The notes under the pieces are model-generated. The model was not told the DNA's origin and searched no databases. It worked only from the letters and a program-made list of their open reading frames with translations. Position numbers and translations under genes: made by a program. From the NCBI GenBank assembly GCA_964468045.1, contig CAYXTO010000007.1:62001-126000 (forward strand): a stretch of 64,000 nucleotides of DNA, given 5' to 3'. How positions within the stretch are numbered: the stretch's first letter is position 1; each line of letters opens with the position of its first letter. This DNA comes from JAWKXU01 sp964468045. GTDB taxonomy: Bacteria > Pseudomonadota > Alphaproteobacteria > Sphingomonadales > Sphingomonadaceae. Of this stretch, positions 8,171 to 15,964 are shown in pieces.

Positions 8171-8199
8171 TTGACAGGATCGGCCGTGCGTGCGCTAAG
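8171..8199 (+). promoter_or_regulatory. Putative promoter for the aldolase/dioxygenase pair
   Basis: A perfect TTGACA at 8171-8176 is followed after 17 bases by GCTAAG (8194-8199), a weak -10 of the kind common in GC-rich alphaproteobacteria. The start would be near 8206, giving a leader of about 35 bases before the ATG at 8241. AGAGGAGCGGAGC provides the ribosome site. Confidence 0.4.
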
Positions 8200-8240
8200 C
8201 TGAGAGCGCAACAATAACAGAGCGGGCAGAGGAGCGGAGC

Positions 8241-9038
8241 ATGTCTCAACCTCACAACATCCTTGCGGCGCATCGCCCGGCGTCGATGCGCGAGCGTGTG
8301 AGCGAGGAAGAATGGGCGGCGCGCGTCGAGCTCGCCGCACTTTACCGGATCCTGCATCATTTCGGCATGACCGATCTGATCGCCAATCATATCACCATGC
8401 GGGTGCCGGATGGATCGGGCCATATCCTGATCAATGCCTATGGCCTCACCTATGACGAGGTGACGGCGTCCAATCTCTACAAGATCACGATCGACGGCGA
8501 TGTCGTGTTGAAGCCCGATGTGGATCTGGGCCTCAACCCGACCGGCTACGTCATCCATGGCGCGGTCCATGCGGCACGAGAGGATGCGCATGTCGTGATC
8601 CACACGCACAGCGCGGCCGGAACCGGCGTGTCGGGCATGAAGTGTGGGCTGCTGCCGCTCTCGCAGCATGCCGCGCTGGTCGAGCGAGTGGTGGGCTACC
8701 ACGATTATGAAGGCGTGGCGCTCAATTTCGAGGAGCGGGAACGGCTGGTCGCCAATCTCGGCAGCGGCAACTTGCTGATTCTGCGTAACCACGGGTTGCT
8801 GGCATGCGGGCGCACGTGCGGAGAAGCGTTCATCTATCTCTACCGGCTGGAAATGGCCTGCAAGATACAGGTGGCGGCCCTCGCCGGCGGGCTGGACAAC
8901 GGCCTGGCGATGTCGGGCGCGGCGCTGGAGAACACTCGCAACATCGCCATTGCAAACCCCGGGCTGGTGGGCGGCGACCTGCAATGGAAAGCACTGGTAC
9001 GCCGCATGGATCGGATCGATCCGTCCTACAAGGAGTGA
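8241..9038 (+). CDS. Class II aldolase/adducin-family protein
   Basis: This 265-residue cytoplasmic protein has the class II aldolase fold, a zinc-dependent family that cleaves or epimerises phosphosugars or decarboxylates small hydroxy acids. Metal ligands are visible as His121 and His123 (VIHTHSAAG) and His184 (LRNHGLLACG). The glycine-rich phosphate loop and the catalytic acid of fuculose-phosphate aldolases are not clearly kept (NAYGLTYDEV in that place), so a phosphosugar substrate is doubtful. Many such proteins annotated in catabolic clusters have no known reaction. The stop is 7 bases before the dioxygenase start, so the two form an operon divergent from the fusion regulator. Confidence 0.88.
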   Translation: MSQPHNILAAHRPASMRERVSEEEWAARVELAALYRILHHFGMTDLIANHITMRVPDGSGHILINAYGLTYDEVTASNLYKITIDGDVVLKPDVDLGLNPTGYVIHGAVHAAREDAHVVIHTHSAAGTGVSGMKCGLLPLSQHAALVERVVGYHDYEGVALNFEERERLVANLGSGNLLILRNHGLLACGRTCGEAFIYLYRLEMACKIQVAALAGGLDNGLAMSGAALENTRNIAIANPGLVGGDLQWKALVRRMDRIDPSYKE

Positions 9039-9045
9039 GAACGAG

Positions 9046-10083
9046 ATGGCTCTCGCGGAAGAACTGATCGAAACCGCCGCCAATGATCGCCTTGGCGACG
9101 CGGTGACCTGCCGGACCCTGGCGGAAGGGCAGCCGCCGCTTTTCGTCGAGGCGAAGGAAGGCGCTTTCGCCACGCTGGACGATGCGGTGGCCTGGGTCGG
9201 CGAGCATCGCGACGCGCTGGACACGCTCATTCAGCGTCATGGCGGAGTGGTGCTACGCGGCTTTCCGGTCGCGGTGTCGGAGGATTTCGGGCGGATCAGC
9301 GCCTGCTTCCCGCCCTATACCGGCGGCTATCAGGGCGGCGCGGCCGCGCGCAGGGCGGTGGCCAAGGGGGTGTATGAAGCCACCCAGCGCACGGGCGATC
9401 AGCGCATCCCGATCCATCAGGAGATGTTCTACCTGCGCGATTATCCGCGCCGGATCGCTTTCTTCGCCAAGAAGGTCGCGGAGGAAGGGGGCGAAACGAT
9501 CATCGCCGATATGCGCAAGATTACGAGCGATATGCCGGCATCCATCCGCGGCAAGCTCGAAAAGCTGGGGATTGAGAATGTTCGCAATTTCGCCGCGAAG
9601 ACCGGCAGCACGCAGGAAACGCGCCTGATGGACAAGCGCGGCTGGGATTTCGCCTTTTACACGGAGTCCGAGAAGGAAGTGGAGGAGATCTGCGCCCGGC
9701 GCCATATGCGCCCATATTGGCACGAGGATGGCAGCCTGACCGTATTCAATCTGGAAGATGCCTTCGTGACCCATCCGGGCACAAATGAACGAGTCTATCG
9801 GGGCGGGGTGCATATCGCGCATTTTTTTCGCGGATCATACGATAATACGGGCCAGGCCGCCGAGTTGCGGCAGCAGCAGAAATTTCCGTCCGGCGCCTAT
9901 CTTGGCGATGGCAGCGAATTGCCGCCCGAAGAGGATGCGCAGTTCCAGCAACTCGTCGACAGCTTCACCTATTCATGGCCGTGGCATGATGGCGATATCA
10001 TGATTCTGGATAATCTGCTGACCGGGCATGGCCGCAATCCGTTCAGCGGGACGCGGGCCACCGAGGTCTCACTGCTGGATTGA
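9046..10083 (+). CDS. TauD/TfdA-like Fe(II)/2-oxoglutarate dioxygenase
   Basis: This 345-residue oxygenase couples 2-oxoglutarate decarboxylation to hydroxylation of an organic substrate. The iron triad is seen as His124-x-Glu126 (IPIHQEMFYL) and distal His328 (LLTGHGRNPFSG). Arg337 is placed to bind the 2-oxoglutarate carboxylate. HxE replaces the more usual HxD of TauD, as in clavaminate-synthase-like and SyrP-like members, which often hydroxylate amino-acid-like substrates. The start at 9046 has GAGTGAGAACGAG upstream and lies 7 bases past the aldolase stop. A linked oxidative pathway is likely, but I cannot name the substrate. Confidence 0.87.
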   Translation: MALAEELIETAANDRLGDAVTCRTLAEGQPPLFVEAKEGAFATLDDAVAWVGEHRDALDTLIQRHGGVVLRGFPVAVSEDFGRISACFPPYTGGYQGGAAARRAVAKGVYEATQRTGDQRIPIHQEMFYLRDYPRRIAFFAKKVAEEGGETIIADMRKITSDMPASIRGKLEKLGIENVRNFAAKTGSTQETRLMDKRGWDFAFYTESEKEVEEICARRHMRPYWHEDGSLTVFNLEDAFVTHPGTNERVYRGGVHIAHFFRGSYDNTGQAAELRQQQKFPSGAYLGDGSELPPEEDAQFQQLVDSFTYSWPWHDGDIMILDNLLTGHGRNPFSGTRATEVSLLD

Positions 10084-10113
10084 AGCAGGGCAGGGCGGTA
10101 GCCCCGCCGGACT

Positions 10114-10578
10114 TCATGCGTCGGCCCTGTTCCAGGCGACGAGTTCCACGATGTTGCCGTCGGGATCGCGTGCATAAACGAAATCGGCGCGACCTACGCC
10201 CGGAATTGGGCCGGAGTCCACGACCTCGCCCTGCAACTGGCCGCCGGCGGCCAGCATCCTGTCGAGAGTTTCCCGCACGTCGTCCACCACGAAGCAGACA
10301 TGCATCAGGCCGGGCCGATTCACCTTTCCCGGTACTGACGGATCGGACCCTTCGACCTTGAATATTTCCAGGTTCGGCCCGGTTTCCCCATGGCCGGGCA
10401 GCTTGAGCATGAAACCGGTGATATGCGCGCCTTCGAGGCCGGTGCCGCGCTCGATCCAGTCGCCCTGGAGGTTGCGCTGCGGCCCGCTGAGGACGCAGCC
10501 GAATACCTCCATGTAGAAGGCCGCGAGTCTTTCCGGATCGTGGGAAACGATATTCGTATGATGAAATGCGGCGCCCAT
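10114..10578 (-). CDS. VOC-superfamily metalloprotein (glyoxalase/dioxygenase fold)
   Basis: This single vicinal-oxygen-chelate protein of 154 residues has paired beta-alpha-beta-beta-beta units. Probable metal ligands are His7 (FHHTNIV), Glu71 (LEIFK), His93 (LMHVCFVVDD) and Glu145 (NIVELVAW), the glyoxalase I or methylmalonyl-CoA epimerase pattern rather than an antibiotic-binding one. It converges on the dioxygenase gene with 30 bases between them. With the aldolase and dioxygenase it may handle an intermediate of the same pathway, though it is on the opposite strand and could be independent. Confidence 0.85.
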   Translation of the reverse strand: MGAAFHHTNIVSHDPERLAAFYMEVFGCVLSGPQRNLQGDWIERGTGLEGAHITGFMLKLPGHGETGPNLEIFKVEGSDPSVPGKVNRPGLMHVCFVVDDVRETLDRMLAAGGQLQGEVVDSGPIPGVGRADFVYARDPDGNIVELVAWNRADA

Positions 10579-10825
10579 CCTCTTCCCTTTCCATTTGCCT
10601 GCGCGGGCTCGGACCTTTCGTCAAAGGCCTCGTCCCGCGGACTATCTGTGAGTTATCCTGCCTTGTCTCGCAGAACCGCGGCTTGTGCAATATGAGTCCA
10701 TGAAGACCGGGCAGCGCATGCAGGCCGCCTTAGCTGTTCAAAGGGCATGGGTTCAGCTTGACGCGTCGGGGGGGACAGTCCACTCCGTTCCCGCTAAAAT
10801 TGCTAGCGCTGCCGCACCGGTAATC

Positions 10826-12805
10826 ATGATCAACGATAAGTCAGCTTTGCCGAATGCCGGGACCTTGCGAATCCACTTGCGCCGAGACCTTCGCGGGCCA
10901 GCTTATGGGATCGTGCAATCCACTGTTCTCGCCGAAATAGATGTGCCGGCCGCAGACACGAATTTCCAGGATGAAGACTGGAATCGCGTCGATCGCCTCA
11001 TCGGCCCATATTTGCCTTGCGCCGCCAGCCGCGACGGAGCGTCGTTTCATGACAATCTGGCCGCCAGGATCCTGAATCTTGCCGTTTCCTCCCTGCGCGA
11101 TGCGGGCTTGCCGATTTTCTGCGAGGCGCGGCTCCTCGATTGCCTGCATATCGGTGAAGATCGCTTCACCATTCGGGCGGCTTTTCCTTCGCTTGCCGCA
11201 AACGGGAAGGACATGCTCGCTGCCCTGGTCTGGGCGGTTTCGACGATCTGGATGGCATTGCGCCTGGGGCCTGACGGCAATCTGCAAGAAGCGGGGCAAA
11301 TCGCGGCGAGCAAGCGTGGCCAGCTTATGGAAAGGCTCGGCAAGCTGAAGCTGGGTGGCACGAATACGCTGCGTTTTCTCGAGGCGGCCCACGCCGCGGA
11401 TATTCCCGTGCCCGCCATGTCCGACATCTATTGTCAGTTCGGATGGGGAAAGAACCAATTGCTCGCGAAGAGCAGCATATTGAGCACAACCCATGCCCTG
11501 TCGGTCGCGATAGCGCGCGATAAATTCTCGTCGTCGCAGATGTTGCGGCGTGGAGGGCTTCCGGCTTCGATTCATGAAGTGGCGGATTCCTGGGAGCATG
11601 CGCGCAAGATTGCCGCAAGGCTCGGCTATCCGGTGGTGGTCAAGCCAGCGAATCTGGATGGCGGTGTGGGTGTGTTCGCCGGGCTTCGCAACGAACGGCA
11701 ATTGGCCGATGCGTGGAACGAGGCGAGCAAGCATGGTCGCAAGATCCTCGTCGAGAAGCATTGCGAAGGAGAAGACTTCCGCCTGATCGTCATCGACGGC
11801 ACCTTGCGATGGGCGGTGGGCAGGCAGCCTGCCGGCGTGACCGGCGATGGCCAGCACAGCATCGTCGAACTGGTCGAAATCTCGAACCGCGATCCGCGCC
11901 GCGGCTATCATGCGACGGCATCCTTGCGGCCCCTGACATTGGGCGATGAAGCGTTGGGGCTGCTCGAGGAGCAGGGATGCACGGTTGACACCCTCCTCGA
12001 AGCGGGGCGCTTCGTGAGGTTGCGGCGCGCGTCCAATCTTTCGTCGGGAGGCTTGCCGGTGGTCGTGACGGACGACGTGCATCCCGATAATCGCGCTCTG
12101 GTCGAGCGAGCGGTCGATCTGATCGGCCTCGATGTCGCCGGGGTGGACATGATCATTCCCGACATAGCGAAATCCTGGCGCGAAGTCGGCGGCACCATCA
12201 TCGAGATCAATGCGCAGCCCCAATTGATCGCGGCTTCGCAAACCCATCTCTATGGCGACATCCTGCGGGCGCGGATGAACGGCAATGGCCGGATTCCGAC
12301 AGCGCTCATCCTCACCGGCAAGGAGGGAGATTTGACCGCGCGGCTTCTCGAGCGCCTGGCTAAGCCGGGCTGCGCCGGGATTGGCCTGGCGGCGCAAGGG
12401 GAGGCCTATCTCGGCGGTTCTCCCATCGGCCTGGGCGGCCTGTCACCGTTCCATGCCGGATATGCGCTGCTCATGCATCGCGATGTCGAAGCCTTGCTGG
12501 TGGTGGCGGACGACAGTTCGCTGCTCAAATCGGGCTTGCCGTTCGATCGGTTCGATCTGCTCGTGATCGCCGGTCCCTTGTCCGGCGAGGGTGACGGCGA
12601 TCAGGATGTTCTCGAACAGCTGATCGAGCTCGTGGCGGAGCATTGCGCTGGCGATATCGTGATGACCGATGGCGCCCCGGTGGAAAGACTATCGGAACAT
12701 CGCAAGCTCAAGGCACGGGCCTCGCTGCGGCTGGACACGGAAAAGCTGGTGGCCCGTCTGCTCGCGCATGCGGCCGGGGGCAAAGCCGACAGCGCCGTCC
12801 AATGA
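10826..12805 (+). CDS. Cyanophycin-synthetase-like ATP-grasp ligase with decayed Mur-ligase half
   Basis: About 659 residues from the ATG at 10826; the frame is open back to a GTG at 10685, but that part has atypical codons. Residues 13-190 match the cyanophycin synthetase N-terminal domain (RDLRGPAYGIV). About 232-475 form a well-kept ATP-grasp domain (Lys273 in VVVKPANLDGG, a VTGDGQHSIVELVEISN segment, and acidic metal site IIEINAQP). The rest aligns with the start of the CphA Mur-ligase domain, but the P-loop expected as GTNGKTT reads LTGKEGDLT and the domain stops early. One ligation activity should survive and the other not. It is coupled to the next gene by an ATGA overlap. Cyanophycin itself is an unlikely product; some other amino-acid or peptide amide bond is possible. 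Confidence 0.8.
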   Translation: MINDKSALPNAGTLRIHLRRDLRGPAYGIVQSTVLAEIDVPAADTNFQDEDWNRVDRLIGPYLPCAASRDGASFHDNLAARILNLAVSSLRDAGLPIFCEARLLDCLHIGEDRFTIRAAFPSLAANGKDMLAALVWAVSTIWMALRLGPDGNLQEAGQIAASKRGQLMERLGKLKLGGTNTLRFLEAAHAADIPVPAMSDIYCQFGWGKNQLLAKSSILSTTHALSVAIARDKFSSSQMLRRGGLPASIHEVADSWEHARKIAARLGYPVVVKPANLDGGVGVFAGLRNERQLADAWNEASKHGRKILVEKHCEGEDFRLIVIDGTLRWAVGRQPAGVTGDGQHSIVELVEISNRDPRRGYHATASLRPLTLGDEALGLLEEQGCTVDTLLEAGRFVRLRRASNLSSGGLPVVVTDDVHPDNRALVERAVDLIGLDVAGVDMIIPDIAKSWREVGGTIIEINAQPQLIAASQTHLYGDILRARMNGNGRIPTALILTGKEGDLTARLLERLAKPGCAGIGLAAQGEAYLGGSPIGLGGLSPFHAGYALLMHRDVEALLVVADDSSLLKSGLPFDRFDLLVIAGPLSGEGDGDQDVLEQLIELVAEHCAGDIVMTDGAPVERLSEHRKLKARASLRLDTEKLVARLLAHAAGGKADSAVQ

Positions 12806-14025
12806 GTGTTCTCTCGCGCGCATTGAGCTTGTTAGAGATCGACCGGCCCGGGGAGGAGGCCGGTCAGTATCTCTTTCATCTGCCCCGCCGGGCCACGGCG
12901 CATGTCGGATTGGGCTGTCATCGCCGGATCGCCTATGGCCGGGACGGCTTCGTCGTGTCAGCGGGTGGCGATCCTACCCGCATCCCATGCGCAGGCGATC
13001 CGCTGAATCAGATGCGCAGCTTGCTCGATCCGGGCTTCCCCAGTTTCTGGATGATCAGCCCCGACCTGGGGCGGGCGGTTCATGACCGGGATCTGCCCTT
13101 GATCCTCTGCCTGCAGCCTCGGATGGAAGTTTCGATCGAAGGGTTCGGCAGCCATGGCCAGTTCGAGCGCGCGCTCGCCGCCGAGCCTGCGGAGGATTGG
13201 CAGCACCAGCCGGACGAGGAATTTCTCGAACGTCTCGCCAGCGGGATCGCGGTTCTGCAGGATTATCCCGACGGAAAGATGATCCTTACGCGATCCTATC
13301 AGCGCGCGATCGGAGCCAGGGATCCGCTATCCCTCTTTGCCATTTTCGCAGGTTCCGAGCCGGCATCGGCCTGCAATCATTATTTTCAGATCGATGCCGG
13401 CGTGGCATCGCTCGGGTGCAGCCCGGAAAATGTATTCGAGGTGCACGAAGGGCGCCTGTCCTTCGATGTGGTGGCGGCGACCCGCGGCAAGTCGGCCGAT
13501 CCCGTGACCGATGCTCGCTGGCGCGAAGCCTTGCGCAACGACCCCAAGGAACGCCGGGAGCATCTGCTGGCGTTCGATCGCTACAAGGCGCGCATCGAAA
13601 ATCTCATCGAGCCGGGAAGTCTGAATATCGAATTCCAGCTCGAGATCCTCGAACTGGGCAATGTGCGGCACCTCTATTCGCGCGCATCCGGAGCCTTGCG
13701 GGAGGATTGGGACTGGATGCGGATCCTCTCGGATTCCTTTCCCGCGCTCGTTTCCTACCCCGACGCGCTGCAGCCGCTGGCGGACACCCAGCAGGATCCC
13801 CTGCGCTACTATGGCGGGATCCTGGGAAGAGTCTCGGCGGATGGCAAGGATGCCGCCTTCTACCTGAATCTGAGGGCTGCGCTGGCCAAGCATGGCACGC
13901 TTTACACGCAGGGCGGCGTGGGGGTCATTGCCCAGTCCGAGCCGGACAAGGAGCTGCTTGAGGTCAGGAACAAGCTACGCGGTCTTTTCAGGGCAGTCGC
14001 CGAATGGGAAAGCGGAGCGGCCTGA
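12802..14025 (+). CDS. Chorismate-utilising enzyme (TrpE/PabB/MenF superfamily)
   Basis: This 407-residue protein has the chorismate-binding fold in its C-terminal 260 residues: SLGCSPENVFEV, AATRGKSADP, DPKERREHLL, the catalytic His in VRHLYSRASGAL, and QGGVGVIAQSEPDKE ending at EVRNKL with the metal Glu and Lys. The key residues for chorismate activation are present. The N-terminal part is short and divergent, and no glutamine amidotransferase (TrpG/PabA) is nearby. Isochorismate, salicylate or aminodeoxy-isochorismate chemistry is therefore as likely as anthranilate. The start overlaps the stop of the CphA-like gene (ATGA), so the two products are made together. Confidence 0.8.
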   Translation: MSVLSRALSLLEIDRPGEEAGQYLFHLPRRATAHVGLGCHRRIAYGRDGFVVSAGGDPTRIPCAGDPLNQMRSLLDPGFPSFWMISPDLGRAVHDRDLPLILCLQPRMEVSIEGFGSHGQFERALAAEPAEDWQHQPDEEFLERLASGIAVLQDYPDGKMILTRSYQRAIGARDPLSLFAIFAGSEPASACNHYFQIDAGVASLGCSPENVFEVHEGRLSFDVVAATRGKSADPVTDARWREALRNDPKERREHLLAFDRYKARIENLIEPGSLNIEFQLEILELGNVRHLYSRASGALREDWDWMRILSDSFPALVSYPDALQPLADTQQDPLRYYGGILGRVSADGKDAAFYLNLRAALAKHGTLYTQGGVGVIAQSEPDKELLEVRNKLRGLFRAVAEWESGAA

Positions 14026-14098
14026 GGCCTCCATGGTGTCGATCAGGGCGAGGAACTTCGATTTGCGGCGACTCGGAAAGCGGTAGTAAGCAGTTCGG

Positions 14099-14347
14099 AT
14101 GGATCATCACAGCACCTCGCAGGCCCGCATCTGGTCTTATTCTGCCAGTCTCGATGACTGGCTGGCCCCGGCGATGATGGCCCCTGTGTCATTCAATCTT
14201 GCGGTCTGGAATTACTGGGTCGAGTTTTCCGAACTGTGGTGGAAGAATGTCTTCACCCCGAGATACCATCACGAACATCCGGATCATTGCCAGCTGGAAG
14301 TGCCTGATCCGATCGAGGAAGAAGGCGAGCACGATCTGTTCGCATGA
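14099..14347 (+). CDS. Small Trp-rich protein of unknown function
   Basis: This 82-residue protein starts 73 bases after the chorismate enzyme on the same strand. Codon use is like a real gene (mostly G/C third positions). It has six Trp and several Tyr and Phe, concentrated in an amphipathic middle section (FNLAVWNYWVEF, SELWWKNVF). A His-rich stretch and a strongly acidic tail (DPIEEEGEHDLFA) follow. No signal peptide or clear membrane helix is seen. It could be a granule- or membrane-associated small protein or a peptide substrate of the preceding ligase; neither is shown by the sequence. Confidence 0.65.
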   Translation: MDHHSTSQARIWSYSASLDDWLAPAMMAPVSFNLAVWNYWVEFSELWWKNVFTPRYHHEHPDHCQLEVPDPIEEEGEHDLFA

Positions 14348-14453
14348 TTTCGCATGATGTAGTCGGGGCTTGCCATTTCGCGCTGCCCATTGTCGCAGCC
14401 ATGACGCCTCGCGCGGTGCGCGCTTGCCACCCTTCCGGTGGATCGGGGCAGGT

Positions 14454-14485
14454 GCAGCGCCGGGCCGACGAGCTCCCGGCGCTGC
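14454..14485. terminator. Strong GC hairpin between convergent genes
   Basis: GCAGCGCCGGG (14454-14464) and CCCGGCGCTGC (14475-14485) make a perfect 11-bp stem with a 10-base loop. It lies between the small Trp-rich gene (plus) and hemN (minus). There is no T-run on either side, so it may act as a Rho-type or 3'-end stabilising structure rather than a classical terminator. Confidence 0.35.
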
Positions 14486-14560
14486 CTGCATCGGGGGTCC
14501 GTCGGATCCCCGGCAGTAGGTAAACCTAAACCTTCCGCGCCCTCGTCGCCCGCGCGGGTG

Positions 14561-15874
14561 TCATACTGCGGAACTGAACCGGCGCGGCGATCCGGCGCGA
14601 TAGGGGTCGAATTGCGAGGCTATGACGCGAGCGTAGGCCAGTCCGCCCGGCGGGATGATGAGCTTGCCCCCTTCGGCCACGAGCAGGCCTTTTTCTATGA
14701 AGGGGGCTATTCCCGGATAGACTTCTGTCAGGATGGCCCGATCCACGCGGGCTTGTCCCTGGCATAGCAGGCGTTCGATGATCCGTCCGCGCTGACGATC
14801 CTCGGCTAGGCGGAACACTCCTTTCGAGACCGGGATCTGGTCTTGCGACAGCATCATCCGGTAGCGGCCCGAATTCTTCTCGTTCTGCACGATCAGTTGC
14901 GGAAAGCTCGAAATGGCGGATGCGCCCAGGCCGATGGTCACCGGCGCATCGTCGTCGGTGAATCCCTGGAAATTGCGATGCAGCCGTCCGCTCAGCGAGG
15001 CTTGCGCCAGGGAATCGCCCGGCAAGGCGAAATGGTCGAAACCGACCGGGTGATAGCCTTGATCCACGAACATCCGGTATCCGCGTTCCGCCATCGTGAA
15101 ACGCTCATACTGGCCGGGAAGCGCTGACGCATCGATCCGCCGCTGTCGCGGGATCAGGTCTGGCACATGCGCGTAGCCGAACAGCGCGACACGATCGGCG
15201 CCCATGGCGACCGTGGTTTCTATCGTGTGGACGAGGTCGTCCATTATCTGGCCGGGCAGGCCATACATCAGGTCGAAATTGAGCGAGGTGATGCCGACCT
15301 TGCGCAACAACGCCACGCTGCGCGCGATGTCGTGCATCGGCTGCTCGCGCCCGATGGCCGTCTGCAAGTGCGGCGCGAAAGTCTGGACGCCGAGGCTTGC
15401 GCGGGTCGCGCCGATCCCGCTCATCACCGCTCCCCAGCTCTCGTTGAGCGTGCGGGGATCCAGCTCGATCGAAATGACAGGATCGGTCAGGCGGAAATGC
15501 AGCGTCAGGGCATCCATGAGCCTGACGAAGTCCGTCGGAGTGATGGCGTTGGGGCTGCCGCCCCCGAATGCGACATGCCGTATCGATGCACTGCGCGGCA
15601 GCCGTGAACCGATCATGACGATTTCATGGTAGAGCGAATCGAGATAGCTCGCCAGCCTTTGCCGCCGGTTCGCGGCGCCGGTATTGCAGCCGCAATACCA
15701 GCAGATGCTTTCGCAGAAGGGGATATGCACATAGAGCGAAACGTCCCCGCGCGCCTGTTCCAGCGCAGCGAACACGTCGGAGGCGCAGACCCCGTCGGTA
15801 AATTCGGCGGCGGTCGGGAAGCTGGTATAGCGCGGGACCGGCTTTGCCAGCAACTCGGGGAAATAAGGCCACAT
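14561..15874 (-). CDS. hemN: Oxygen-independent coproporphyrinogen III oxidase (radical SAM)
   Basis: This 437-residue radical-SAM enzyme decarboxylates two propionates of coproporphyrinogen III to form protoporphyrinogen IX without oxygen. The cluster motif is Cys54-x3-Cys58-x2-Cys61 followed by Cys63 (CESICWYCGC), the extra Cys being a HemN mark. FGGGSPNAITP and LGVQTFAPHLQ are further family signatures. I start at MWPYFPELL (15874); an upstream in-frame ATG at 15910 would lie within the FNR-like box. That box (15910-15923) and the fnrN gene directly upstream point to induction when oxygen is low. Confidence 0.93.
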   Translation of the reverse strand: MWPYFPELLAKPVPRYTSFPTAAEFTDGVCASDVFAALEQARGDVSLYVHIPFCESICWYCGCNTGAANRRQRLASYLDSLYHEIVMIGSRLPRSASIRHVAFGGGSPNAITPTDFVRLMDALTLHFRLTDPVISIELDPRTLNESWGAVMSGIGATRASLGVQTFAPHLQTAIGREQPMHDIARSVALLRKVGITSLNFDLMYGLPGQIMDDLVHTIETTVAMGADRVALFGYAHVPDLIPRQRRIDASALPGQYERFTMAERGYRMFVDQGYHPVGFDHFALPGDSLAQASLSGRLHRNFQGFTDDDAPVTIGLGASAISSFPQLIVQNEKNSGRYRMMLSQDQIPVSKGVFRLAEDRQRGRIIERLLCQGQARVDRAILTEVYPGIAPFIEKGLLVAEGGKLIIPPGGLAYARVIASQFDPYRAGSPRRFSSAV

Positions 15875-15909
15875 GACGCCGCTTAGACAGCAATCGCGGG
15901 CGGCATTCA

Positions 15910-15923
15910 TTGAACTGGATCAA
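15910..15923 (-). promoter_or_regulatory. FNR/FixK-type binding site upstream of hemN
   Basis: TTGAACTGGATCAA matches the FNR consensus TTGAT-N4-ATCAA with one mismatch. It lies 36 bases upstream of the hemN start and downstream of the fnrN gene, a position suited to activation of hemN by FnrN. Confidence 0.7.
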
Positions 15924-15964
15924 GAATCGCCCGTGGCAAATCCTATCGGCGCTTAACTCGGCGC

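Noticed and set aside
10685..10825. Upstream extension of the CphA-like frame
   Set aside because: Codons are unlike the host (for example TTA, GTT, CAA) and the family N-terminus starts near the ATG at 10826. It is not fully excluded.
10841..12397. 518-codon open frame on the minus strand
   Set aside because: Shadow of the CphA-like gene; the plus-strand frame carries the ATP-grasp motifs.
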